Positions 6,818 through 14,751 of a stretch of 26,927 nucleotides of DNA are shown piece by piece. This DNA is from an uncultured Ruminococcus sp. GTDB lineage: Bacteria; Bacillota; Clostridia; Oscillospirales; Ruminococcaceae. The notes under the pieces are model-generated. The model did not search any database. It was not told the DNA's origin and worked only from the letters and a program-made list of their open reading frames with translations. The position numbers were made by a program, and so were the translations under genes. The stretch is taken from positions 1 through 26,927 of the forward strand of contig ONNL01000129.1 in assembly GCA_900319195.1 (NCBI GenBank). Reading direction: 5' to 3'. Numbering within the stretch: the stretch's first letter is position 1; each line of letters starts with the position of its first letter.

Positions 6818-8194
6818 TCATTTCTGAGTATCATAATACTTGACAAGATACTCTTCTTTGATTCGGCGCAGCTCACTCCTCGGGAGAAGCTTGAGAAGCT
6901 CCCAGCCAATGTCAAGAGTTTCCTCGATGCTTCGGTCATTATCAAAGCCCTGCGAGATATATCTCTTCTCAAATTCATCTGAGAACTTCGCATAGAGAAG
7001 GTCAGTAGGTGTAAGTGCAGCCTCACCAAGTACGACCATAAGCTCCTTAGCGTCCTTTCCTCGAGCATATGCCGAGAAGAGCTGGTTCATTGTGTTGGAG
7101 TGGTCTGCTCTCGTCTTGCCCTCACCGATACCCTTATCCTTGAGTCGTGAAAGCGACGGAAGAACGTCGATAGGCGGATTTATGCCCTTTCTGTAAAGCT
7201 CACGCGAAAGGATAATCTGTCCCTCTGTGATATAGCCTGTGAGGTCGGGGATAGGATGAGTTTTATCGTCCTCGGGCATTGTGAGTATCGGTATCATTGT
7301 AATACTTCCGTCTCTGCCCTCCTGACGACCTGCACGCTCATAGAGTGAAGCAAGGTCAGTGTACATATATCCGGGATAACCGCGTCGTCCGGGGACTTCC
7401 TTACGTGCTGCCGAAACCTCACGGAGAGCGTCCGCGTAGTTTGTGATGTCGGTAAGGATAACAAGTACGTGCATATTCTTCTCGAATGCAAGATACTCAG
7501 CGGCGGTAAGTGCCATTTTAGGCGTTGCAAGACGCTCGATAGCAGAGTCGTTCGCAAGGTTTATAAAGAGGACGGTTCTGTCAAGTGCTCCTGTACTGCG
7601 GAAGCTGTTGATGAAGAACTCCGATTCCTCGAAGGTTATACCCATTGCAGCAAATACAACGGCGAACTGCTCGTCATTTCCGAGTACCTTTGCCTGACGT
7701 GCTATCTGAGCGGCAAGCTGTGCATGAGGAAGTCCCGAAGCTGAGAAAATAGGAAGCTTCTGACCTCTTACAAGTGTGTTGAGTCCGTCAATAGCGGATA
7801 TACCTGTCTGAATGAACTCCTGCGGGTACTTTCTCGCAACAGGGTTCATAGGAAGTCCGTTTACATCCATTCGCATATCGGGGATTATCTCAGGACCGTC
7901 ATCAATAGGACGTCCGAGACCGTCAAAAACTCGGCCGAGCATATCCTCCGAAACACCGAGCTCCATCTGGTGTCCTGAGAAAACAACGCTGGAGTTGTCG
8001 AGGTTTATACCTGCGGCATTTTCAAAGAGCTGAACAAGCGCATTTGTTCCGTTTATCTCAAGTATACGGCAGCGTCTTTTTTCTCCGTTGGCAAGCTTTA
8101 TTTCACCAAGCTCGCCGTATGTTACATTTTCTACGTCCTTTACAAGCAGCAGAGGTCCTGCTGCTTCTTCAATAGTTCTGTACTCTCTTGGCAT
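6818..8194 (-). CDS. ntpB: V-type ATPase subunit B (non-catalytic head subunit)
   Basis: A 458-residue subunit B, as long as E. hirae NtpB from memory. It alternates with subunit A in the cytoplasmic A3B3 head and supplies the arginine that reaches into the catalytic site. The phosphate loop is degenerate (FSASGLPHAQLAAQ in place of GxxxxGKT), as expected for the non-catalytic subunit. Other family blocks: NPVARKYPQEFIQTGISAID, PGRRGYPGYMYTDLASLYERAG and PDLTGYITEGQIILSREL. Its ATG overlaps the TGA of subunit A by one base (TGATG), so translation is coupled and the 1:1 ratio is likely set this way. Confidence 0.97.
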   Translation of the reverse strand: MPREYRTIEEAAGPLLLVKDVENVTYGELGEIKLANGEKRRCRILEINGTNALVQLFENAAGINLDNSSVVFSGHQMELGVSEDMLGRVFDGLGRPIDDGPEIIPDMRMDVNGLPMNPVARKYPQEFIQTGISAIDGLNTLVRGQKLPIFSASGLPHAQLAAQIARQAKVLGNDEQFAVVFAAMGITFEESEFFINSFRSTGALDRTVLFINLANDSAIERLATPKMALTAAEYLAFEKNMHVLVILTDITNYADALREVSAARKEVPGRRGYPGYMYTDLASLYERAGRQEGRDGSITMIPILTMPEDDKTHPIPDLTGYITEGQIILSRELYRKGINPPIDVLPSLSRLKDKGIGEGKTRADHSNTMNQLFSAYARGKDAKELMVVLGEAALTPTDLLYAKFSDEFEKRYISQGFDNDRSIEETLDIGWELLKLLPRSELRRIKEEYLVKYYDTQK

Positions 8195-9963
8195 CAGTTC
8201 TGCTCCTTTCTAAGCAATTCTTTGAGTTCTGAGGATATTTCGACCGATACCTTTGAGAATTGTTCGTCGATGTCCTTTTCTTCAACGTACTTGAAACGTC
8301 CTATCTGCTCTCTTACGGGTAGCTCTGCGACCTTTTCGATGTCAGCACCATTCTGTAGCGCCTCCTCTGCCTCGTCATTGAAATTGAGGATAAGCTTCAT
8401 CATGTAGAGCTGCTTTTTAAGGCTCGTGTAGGTGTCTACCTCGTGGAATGCGAGCTGGTGCAGGAAGTCCTCACGGATAGAACGTGCTGTTTCCATTTTA
8501 AGTCTGTCCTTTGCGGAGAGAGCATCCATTCCGACGAGCTTTACTATCTCCTTCAGCTCGGATTCGTCGTGAAGTATACTCATGAAGCGTGACCTGTCGC
8601 TCATCCAGTCCTTCGATACGTTGTTATCGAACCAGTTGGCAAGTGAGTCTGTATACAGTGAATAGCTCGTCAGCCAGTTTATTGCAGGGAAATGACGCTG
8701 ATATGCAAGGTTGGAGTCAAGTCCCCAAAATACCTTTACGATACGGAGCGTTGCCTGCGAAACAGGCTCTGAAATATCACCACCGGGAGGTGATACAGCT
8801 CCGATAACCGAGAGTGCTCCTTCGCGCTCATCAGAGCCCGTAGAGATGACTCTGCCTGCACGCTCATAGAACTGTGCAAGACGGCTTCCGAGGTAAGCAG
8901 GATAGCCTTCATCGCCCGGCATTTCCTCAAGACGACCCGACATCTCACGGAGAGCCTCTGCCCAACGTGAAGTCGAATCTGCCATAAGAGCTACAGAGTA
9001 GCCCATGTCTCTGTAATACTCAGCTATGGTGATACCCGTGTAAACAGAAGCCTCACGCGCTGCAACGGGCATATCTGAGGTGTTTGCGATAAGCACGGTG
9101 CGCTCCATGAGCGACTTGCCCGTGTGTGGATCAATAAGCTCGGGGAACTCGTTAAGAACATCGGTCATTTCGTTTCCGCGCTCTCCGCAGCCGATGTATA
9201 CGATTATGTCGGCATCTGCCCACTTTGCAAGCTGATGCTGTGTAACAGTCTTACCGCTGCCGAATGGTCCAGGGATAGCTGCAACTCCGCCCTTAGCTAT
9301 CGGGAAGAGACAATCGACAACACGCTGTCCCGTAACGAGCGGCATATCGGGTGTGAGCTTCTTCTTATACGGTCTGCCGCGTCTTACAGGCCACTTCTGC
9401 ATGAGAGAAAGCTCCCTGTCGCCGTTTGCTGTCTCAATTACGCAGACTGTATCATCAACGTGGAATTCGCCGTCCTTTATGGACTTTACTGTTCCCTCAA
9501 CATCATTCGGCACCATTATCTTGTGAAGTACAAGGTCTGTCTCCTGAACAGTACCAATTATATCTCCGCCGATGACCTTGTCCCCTTTCTTAACGGAAGA
9601 TGTGAACTTCCAGAGGGGTTCTCTTTTCAGCGAGGGTATCTCAACACCGCGCTGGAGATTGTTTCCGCACAGCTTTCTTATATCGTCAAGCGGACGCTGA
9701 ACTCCGTCATAGATACTTCCGATAAGTCCGGGACCGAGCTCAACGCTCATAGGCATACCTGTGGATTCAACCGACTCACCCGTGCCGAGTCCTGCGGTCT
9801 CCTCATATACCTGAATAGACGCCTTGTCACCGTGCATTTCGATTATCTCGCCCATGAGTCGCTTACTGCTTACACGGACAACGTCAAACATATTTGAATC
9901 TCTCATTCCCTCCGCTACAACGAGAGGTCCCGAGATCTTTGTTATTGTTCCTATACTGCTCAT
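8194..9963 (-). CDS. ntpA: V-type ATPase subunit A (catalytic)
   Basis: A 589-residue catalytic subunit (E. hirae NtpA has 593) that binds and hydrolyses ATP. Visible blocks: an N-terminal barrel with ISGPLVVAEGM (10-20), then the bulge region (about 115-190) that marks subunit A. The Walker A loop is GPFGSGKT (232-239), and GCGERGNEM (258-266) holds the catalytic Glu261. The Walker B region is VALMADSTSRWAEALREMSG. The C-terminal domain is helical. Its ATG overlaps the stop of subunit F by one base (TAATG). Nothing is missing from the active site. Confidence 0.98.
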   Translation of the reverse strand: MSSIGTITKISGPLVVAEGMRDSNMFDVVRVSSKRLMGEIIEMHGDKASIQVYEETAGLGTGESVESTGMPMSVELGPGLIGSIYDGVQRPLDDIRKLCGNNLQRGVEIPSLKREPLWKFTSSVKKGDKVIGGDIIGTVQETDLVLHKIMVPNDVEGTVKSIKDGEFHVDDTVCVIETANGDRELSLMQKWPVRRGRPYKKKLTPDMPLVTGQRVVDCLFPIAKGGVAAIPGPFGSGKTVTQHQLAKWADADIIVYIGCGERGNEMTDVLNEFPELIDPHTGKSLMERTVLIANTSDMPVAAREASVYTGITIAEYYRDMGYSVALMADSTSRWAEALREMSGRLEEMPGDEGYPAYLGSRLAQFYERAGRVISTGSDEREGALSVIGAVSPPGGDISEPVSQATLRIVKVFWGLDSNLAYQRHFPAINWLTSYSLYTDSLANWFDNNVSKDWMSDRSRFMSILHDESELKEIVKLVGMDALSAKDRLKMETARSIREDFLHQLAFHEVDTYTSLKKQLYMMKLILNFNDEAEEALQNGADIEKVAELPVREQIGRFKYVEEKDIDEQFSKVSVEISSELKELLRKEQN

Positions 9964-10292
9964 TACGAATTATCAACCTCTTTTCCAAGTATATCTGAAC
10001 CGACAGCCTTCTCAACAGCCATGTGGACTGCCCTCATTCCGTCGCCTGTATTTCCTTCTATCGCGGGGATAAGAACTATCGAGGGCAGCATTTTATCCCT
10101 GTACGAGTCAATGGTGTCCTGTACAAGTGCCGCCGCAGGCTCGGTGATATAGATTATCGCAAAATCACCTGCCGCAAGCCTTGAAATAAGCTTCTTTATC
10201 CTCTCGGCATCTGTTTCACAGAAAACGGAAAGTCCTACGGAAGCAAAGCCCGATACGCTTGCGCTGTCGCCAATTACTGCCGCCTTAAACAT
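9963..10292 (-). CDS. ntpG: V-type ATPase subunit F
   Basis: A 109-residue subunit F, called NtpG in E. hirae. It is the small Rossmann-like protein that binds the D shaft of the rotor. Features: MFKAAVIGD at the N-terminus, AIIYITE in the middle strand and PSIVLIPAIEG before the last helix. The start overlaps the end of subunit C by eight bases (ATGTTTAA is shared), and the end overlaps the start of subunit A by one base. Both overlaps point to coupled translation of C-F-A. Length and position in the operon match the family exactly. Confidence 0.95.
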   Translation of the reverse strand: MFKAAVIGDSASVSGFASVGLSVFCETDAERIKKLISRLAAGDFAIIYITEPAAALVQDTIDSYRDKMLPSIVLIPAIEGNTGDGMRAVHMAVEKAVGSDILGKEVDNS

Positions 10293-11214
10293 AGAGCTTT
10301 CTCATCCTTTCCGTTATAGTCTCTTTATCGGTACCGCTTTCCGCGCAGACAGAAAGTATCCTGAGATTCTTTATCTCTGCCTCTTTTGCGATATAAAATG
10401 CCGCAAGCGGTTCACTGCCGAATGTCTTGAAGCGCGATGTCTCAGCAAGCTCCATGATAATATCATCACACCATTTTTCAAAGCGTGCAGGCGACTCCTT
10501 GAGGAGTGCCGAAGGTTCGCTGTATGATGAGCTGTCAAGGAATGAGAACAGTCCCTCAAGACCGCTCATTGCTGCATTTATGAGCATTTCCCCGTCGAGT
10601 GCTGAGCTGCCGCAAATTGCATTTTCCATGAATCTGCGCGGCTTGTTCATCTTCGCACATCTGTAAGCTGTCTTTATATCGGACGTTACAGTCATATATT
10701 CTGCATACCTCTTCATGAACTCACTGCCCGATTTATCCGCACCCTTCTGCATTGCAAGAAGTGCTGCACGGTCAATCAGAGAATCCGAGAGCTGACCATC
10801 AAGAGTACGTGTTATAAGCTCATATGCTTCCGCTGCAGCATCTCTCATATAGTCGGGAAGTGTCTCGAATTCCTTTGTATTTATCGCATTAACGATAAGT
10901 TCTGTGTCAATGTTTGCGGGCTTAATAAAGTAATCGGCAGGGTCTCTGTCAGACATTATCGCCTTCAAAGCTGCTTTCAGATTGTGAAAATCATTCTTGT
11001 AAAGCAGTATATCAAGCGTTTTGTCGTCGGGAGCATAGCCTCTTATCATTTTCCATGTATCTTCGAGTGAACCCGTATCTGACGAAGCAAGTACAGCCTG
11101 CTTCTCTGACGGCGAAGTGGAATTGATAAGCCTGTCAATCTCAGTCCTTGTGAGGAGCGAGCTCTCCATAGACTTTATAGCCGCAACTGCAAACGCATAT
11201 TTTGTTCCGCTCAT
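10285..11214 (-). CDS. ntpC: V-type ATPase subunit C (rotor-to-ring connector)
   Basis: About 309 residues, all-helical, of the archaeal/bacterial V-ATPase C (vacuolar d) family. This is the funnel that joins the D-F shaft to the K ring. Recognisable segments are GTKYAFAVAAIKSMESSLL at the start, LLYKNDFHNLKAALKA, and the closing EIKNLRILSVCA. The open frame runs upstream to 11247 inside subunit E, but the likely start is one of two adjacent ATGs (11217 or 11214) just after subunit E's stop, with AGGTGA close by. The second is given here because the spacing is better. The end overlaps subunit F by eight bases. Confidence 0.92.
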   Translation of the reverse strand: MSGTKYAFAVAAIKSMESSLLTRTEIDRLINSTSPSEKQAVLASSDTGSLEDTWKMIRGYAPDDKTLDILLYKNDFHNLKAALKAIMSDRDPADYFIKPANIDTELIVNAINTKEFETLPDYMRDAAAEAYELITRTLDGQLSDSLIDRAALLAMQKGADKSGSEFMKRYAEYMTVTSDIKTAYRCAKMNKPRRFMENAICGSSALDGEMLINAAMSGLEGLFSFLDSSSYSEPSALLKESPARFEKWCDDIIMELAETSRFKTFGSEPLAAFYIAKEAEIKNLRILSVCAESGTDKETITERMRKLYV

Positions 11215-11218
11215 CATA

Positions 11219-11815
11219 TCACCTGCCAAAAAGCTCACGAGCGGCAAGGTCCCTTACATTGTCCCTGTCGGCTTCAAGTATCGACCTGAAGCTGCAATTC
11301 TCGGAGATCTTACCGTATTCAAGGACAAAGCCGTCCTGAATATCAGCAGGCTTATCAGAAACAGTTATAGTGCCGCCAGCTTTCTTTGCGATAGCATTGA
11401 TATTTGCTGCAAAATCCGAGGGGACTCTCGCAAGGTCCTTTTTGCTGAGATACATCACTCCGTCTCCCTTATCAGCCGAGCGTTCGGCAAGCCTTTCAAG
11501 AGTCTTGAAATACTCGGCATCGGGAAGTGAACGAAGCTTGTCAACAACCTTGTCGATAACGGAATCTATCTGTTCGAGCTTGAACGAGAGAAGTGCTCTC
11601 TTTGCCGATGAATCGGCAGCCGAGCATGAATTCTCATAGTCGAGCTTACATCTGCGCGAGGACTTCTTCATATAGTCCTCATATGCTTCATCAGCCTTCT
11701 TCTCAGCTTCCTTTTTTATCTCCCGAACCTTGTTTTCCGCCGACTGCATTATCCTGTTTTCTTCATTTTTCTGCTGTTCGCTTATTACGTTCAGAATTTC
11801 ATCAAGTCCGGACAT
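11219..11815 (-). CDS. ntpE: V-type ATPase subunit E (peripheral stalk)
   Basis: A 198-residue subunit E, which pairs with the G/H-type subunit to form the peripheral stalk (stator). The first 100 residues are a long charged helix rich in Lys, Glu and Ala (ENKVREIKKEAEKKADEAYE). The C-terminal domain has the expected YFKTLERL, GGTITVSDKPADIQDGFVLE and a final helix ending RDLAARELFG. A strong GGAGGT lies before the ATG at 11815. It lies 16 bases after subunit K and is followed at once by subunit C. The length is usual for the family. Confidence 0.95.
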   Translation of the reverse strand: MSGLDEILNVISEQQKNEENRIMQSAENKVREIKKEAEKKADEAYEDYMKKSSRRCKLDYENSCSAADSSAKRALLSFKLEQIDSVIDKVVDKLRSLPDAEYFKTLERLAERSADKGDGVMYLSKKDLARVPSDFAANINAIAKKAGGTITVSDKPADIQDGFVLEYGKISENCSFRSILEADRDNVRDLAARELFGR

Positions 11816-11831
11816 ATTTTATACCTCCGAA

Positions 11832-12305
11832 TCAGACAGCAATGTTATTAATGATAAGAACAGAAATAAGCAGTGCAAGGATAGCGTATGTCTCGACCAT
11901 AGCAGCCATGATGATACCCTTACTGTTGTGCTCGGGCTTCTTTGCTGTGATGCCTACGCCTGCGGCTGCTGTCCTGCCCTGTGCAAGTGCTGAAAGGAGG
12001 CCTACGATACCGATAGGAAGTGCACCGATGAGGAACGCAAGTCCCTGTGTTACTGAAAGCTCAGCAGGATTTCCGCTGAGGAGACCTGTACGTGTGAGTA
12101 TGATGAATGAGATGAGAAGTCCGTAAAGTCCCTGTGTACCGGGGAGAAGCTCAAGAACGAGCACCTTGCTGAATTTTGAAGGGTCAACAGATACAACACC
12201 TGCTGCTGCCTCACCTACGAGTCCTACGCCCTTTGCCGAGCCGATACCTGCTAAGAGTGATGCGATAGCCGCACCGATTATAGCTAAAATAAGTCCGTTA
12301 GTCAT
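11832..12305 (-). CDS. ntpK: V-type ATPase subunit K (membrane rotor ring)
   Basis: A 157-residue, four-helix proteolipid (16 kDa type) that forms the rotor ring. The two hairpins are clear: GSAKGVGLVGEAA and LLPGTQGLYGLL in the first, ALAQGRTAAAG and MVETYAILALLIS in the second. The five Na+ ligands known in E. hirae NtpK (L61, T64, Q65, Q110, E139) align with L54, T57, Q58, Q109 and E138 here, and all are conserved. This points to Na+ rather than H+ as the transported ion. Only the second hairpin carries the ion-binding Glu, as in E. hirae. The ATG overlaps the end of subunit I by eight bases and has a strong AAGGAGG. Confidence 0.97.
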   Translation of the reverse strand: MTNGLILAIIGAAIASLLAGIGSAKGVGLVGEAAAGVVSVDPSKFSKVLVLELLPGTQGLYGLLISFIILTRTGLLSGNPAELSVTQGLAFLIGALPIGIVGLLSALAQGRTAAAGVGITAKKPEHNSKGIIMAAMVETYAILALLISVLIINNIAV

Positions 12306-14271
12306 TTGAATTTTCCTCCTTGAGTTTTATATACTTTGTATTAACTGTGAGCGGCTCGAATTCCTTTCCGCCGCCTGTGTAGAATTTACTGAAAAATTCC
12401 ACGAATTGCAGTCTGTCGGTGTGAACATACGCACCGAGCAGATTTATCGCAAGATTTGCCGTGTGTCCGACAATTCCCACGACTATGAACATTATGAGCT
12501 TTATTATCTTATTCTCTGGCATTACTGCCATGAGATTGATAACGCTTGCAATTGAACCCGTCGCAAGTCCGAGGGCAAGAAGTCTCGAATACGAGAGTAT
12601 ATCGCTGAGATAGCCTGTTGCGGTATTATACAGTGCATACACTCCGCCGAAGAATCTTGCAAATATGTTTTTGGAGCTTCGACCTGCTGTCAGGATTATG
12701 AGCACTACTCCGACTATCATCACATACGAGCCTATCGTTTTGAGCGACGAAGGAACATCTGTGAAGATGCTTGCACCAAGCGGCGCAACTCCGAGTACAG
12801 TGAGATAAACAGGGACTGTATCAAGTACAGCGTCAAGCTTTCTGCCGTCGTCCCAAGACATCTTGAACGATACCGCTATTCCGAGGAACAGGTGGAGTAT
12901 GCCGAGTCCGAATGAGTAGAGCAGAAGCTTTATCGGGTCGTTTATCGGCTCGAACCACAGCGCTACGCTTCCGATCTCTTTGTCGAAGAATTCCCTTGCA
13001 ACTGTCTGAACGATGTCACCGAACCAGCTTCCGAAAAGAGTTCCCCAGAAAACTGTGGAAATCCCGCAGTTTCGGAACATCACAAGCGTCTTTTTCATGC
13101 TGTTTTCAAGGTTCAGCTTCTTTAGTGCAAGAGTCGTGCCGATAACCATGAGGAGTCCGTAGCCTGCGTCCGAGAGCATCATTCCGAAGAACAGGTAGTA
13201 GAAGAACGACATCACAGGTGTCGGGTCAACGTCCTTTTTGCTCGGGAGCGCATACATCTTTGTTATCGCTTCAACAGGTTCGGAGAACTTGCTGTTTTCA
13301 AGCAGTACGGGAACGTCCTCGTCCTCGGCAGGATCGGTAATGAATATCGCCGCCTTGTATTTGGACTCAATCTCCTTTTTTATCGGTTCTGTGCACTTCT
13401 CGGGGATATATCCCGTGAGTACAAAGGTATTAGCCGTAAATCCGAGCGAGCTGAGAACCTCGTATTTATCCTTTCGCATTTGCAGATAGTCGATGACAAA
13501 CTTTATCATCTCACGGTTTTCCGCAAGCTCGACTATCCTCTGCCTTGCCTTTTCACTGCTCTTTTCAAGCTCATGGAGCTGAGTCTTGTAGCCGTCAAGC
13601 AACTCAGATGGTGTCCTCGGTTCAGCCTCGGTAAGCGGTACGAAATTCAGCCTTCTGAGTGTATCTGAGGCTTCGTCTGCCACCGATTTTCCGCAGAGAA
13701 TAAACAGATTCGTCTGGTCCTTACTCGAGGATATTACCTCCGCACTGCACGTATCAGGGAGCTGCTGTTCAAGCTCACTTCCCGTTACAGCATACGGAAC
13801 AGTTCCGATGAATGCAGATGTGGTAGATGTCCCCTTGAAATTCATCGGTACATCGAGCTTTTCCCATTGCTTCAGCATATCGCATCTAACTGTTATCTGT
13901 GCAGCAGATGACTGCGCGTCCGCAATGGCTTTCTGCGAGGCAATTATCTCACGCGAGATATTCATTGTCTCCTCAAGCTTTACGGCATCTCTGCCGAGTT
14001 CATCTGTTTCAAGCTCCTTGCGTCCCTCAAGCATGGAGGAAAGCCCTGCCTTCTCGGGAGCGTACTTCTCAGAAATTTCAAGCGCCTGAGCAGCAGTACC
14101 TCGGAACTTTTCAAATTTCGCTATAACTGCCGAGACATTCGCACCGGGCAGATCATCATCTTTGTTTTCGCATATTTCGACGACTCCTCTTCTCTGGAGC
14201 AGTTCAATAATTTTTTTACTGTCTGTCAGCAAGGCAATCAGCTCAATTTTTTTCATTTTAAGCTTTGCCAT
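12298..14271 (-). CDS. ntpI: V-type ATPase subunit I (membrane stator, a-type)
   Basis: A 657-residue a-type subunit that holds the half-channels next to the K ring and anchors the stator. Residues 1 to about 340 are cytoplasmic and helical, starting MAKLKMKKIELIALLTDSKK. The C-terminal half has about seven or eight membrane segments. MSFFYYLFFGMMLSDAGYG opens it, LSYSRLLALGLATGSIASVI carries the arginine thought essential for ion transfer, and GHTANLAINLLGAYVHTDRL lies near the end. The ATG at 14271 is preceded by AAGGAG at a rather long 13-base spacing, with no better in-frame choice. The family usually has 640-670 residues. Confidence 0.96.
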   Translation of the reverse strand: MAKLKMKKIELIALLTDSKKIIELLQRRGVVEICENKDDDLPGANVSAVIAKFEKFRGTAAQALEISEKYAPEKAGLSSMLEGRKELETDELGRDAVKLEETMNISREIIASQKAIADAQSSAAQITVRCDMLKQWEKLDVPMNFKGTSTTSAFIGTVPYAVTGSELEQQLPDTCSAEVISSSKDQTNLFILCGKSVADEASDTLRRLNFVPLTEAEPRTPSELLDGYKTQLHELEKSSEKARQRIVELAENREMIKFVIDYLQMRKDKYEVLSSLGFTANTFVLTGYIPEKCTEPIKKEIESKYKAAIFITDPAEDEDVPVLLENSKFSEPVEAITKMYALPSKKDVDPTPVMSFFYYLFFGMMLSDAGYGLLMVIGTTLALKKLNLENSMKKTLVMFRNCGISTVFWGTLFGSWFGDIVQTVAREFFDKEIGSVALWFEPINDPIKLLLYSFGLGILHLFLGIAVSFKMSWDDGRKLDAVLDTVPVYLTVLGVAPLGASIFTDVPSSLKTIGSYVMIVGVVLIILTAGRSSKNIFARFFGGVYALYNTATGYLSDILSYSRLLALGLATGSIASVINLMAVMPENKIIKLIMFIVVGIVGHTANLAINLLGAYVHTDRLQFVEFFSKFYTGGGKEFEPLTVNTKYIKLKEENSND

Positions 14272-14306
14272 ATTTCACATCACTCTCCTTGTTGTATTTC
14301 CGAATT

Positions 14307-14615
14307 TCAGAAATACTCCTTTATAACAGCATTTACAGCTTTATCACTGTTTTTCTCAGCAAGGCTCCCGAGCTCAGAAAGCTCATCATCACGCTTTTTA
14401 TCCGCAGACTTTACGTACTCCTTGAGCTTTGCCTCATATTCGGCTTTCAGCTTATCCGTCTCCTTGACAGCATCGCTTATACGCTTCTGCACTGCCTCGG
14501 AGGAACGTCCCTTAGCGTCGTTGATAAGCTCCTCCTTTCGCCTTGCAGCGTCACTGTTTTTCCTCTGTGATTCGGCTTCAGCGTTCAGGATCTTCTGTAC
14601 CGTTTCTGATGCCAT
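14307..14615 (-). CDS. ntpF: V-type ATPase subunit G/H (peripheral stalk, NtpF-like)
   Basis: A 102-residue, nearly all-helical protein rich in Ala, Lys and Glu, with no hydrophobic core pattern beyond a coiled coil (SETVQKILNAEAESQRKNSD, then AARRKEELINDAKG). Its position as first gene before subunit I matches ntpF of E. hirae and ahaH of archaea, whose product forms the peripheral stalk with subunit E. The start at 14615 is chosen for a very strong GGGGAGGT; the frame extends eight codons further to 14639 without such a site. A 35-base gap separates it from subunit I. Sequence conservation in this family is low, so the call depends partly on context. Confidence 0.87.
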   Translation of the reverse strand: MASETVQKILNAEAESQRKNSDAARRKEELINDAKGRSSEAVQKRISDAVKETDKLKAEYEAKLKEYVKSADKKRDDELSELGSLAEKNSDKAVNAVIKEYF

Positions 14616-14661
14616 AAAATACCTCCCCACAAAAATCATTATTCATTTGTAATAAAACATA

Positions 14662-14691
14662 AAGGGAGCATTTCCTACAGACAGCTCCCTT
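14662..14691 (-). promoter_or_regulatory. Hairpin in the V-ATPase operon leader (attenuator-like or aspS terminator)
   Basis: The arms 14662-14669 and 14684-14691 form an 8-bp G/C-containing stem with a 14-base loop. It lies downstream of the V-ATPase promoter (14717-14745) and upstream of the first gene. On the minus strand it is followed by an interrupted T-rich stretch. It is also the only hairpin after the aspS stop, so it may terminate aspS transcripts, control entry into the V-ATPase operon, or both. Confidence 0.55.
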
Positions 14692-14716
14692 GATATCTTA
14701 TTCAAACTACCTTAAT

Positions 14717-14745
14717 ATTATACTCCTGATTCAATGAAAAGTCAA
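14717..14745 (-). promoter_or_regulatory. Promoter of the V-ATPase operon
   Basis: TTGACT (14740-14745), 17 bases, TATAAT (14717-14722) on the minus strand. It begins only about seven bases after the aspS stop codon. The leader to the first ATG would be about 95 bases and contains the hairpin 14662-14691. Confidence 0.85.
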
Positions 14746-14751
14746 GAGATT

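Noticed and set aside
9124..9897. 257-residue plus-strand open frame
   Set aside because: It lies wholly antisense to V-ATPase subunit A, whose motifs and length are unmistakable; no ribosome binding site and no recognisable protein pattern.
11215..11247. Upstream start of V-ATPase subunit C overlapping subunit E
   Set aside because: No ribosome binding site there; the family begins at the GTKYAFA segment right after the tandem ATGs.
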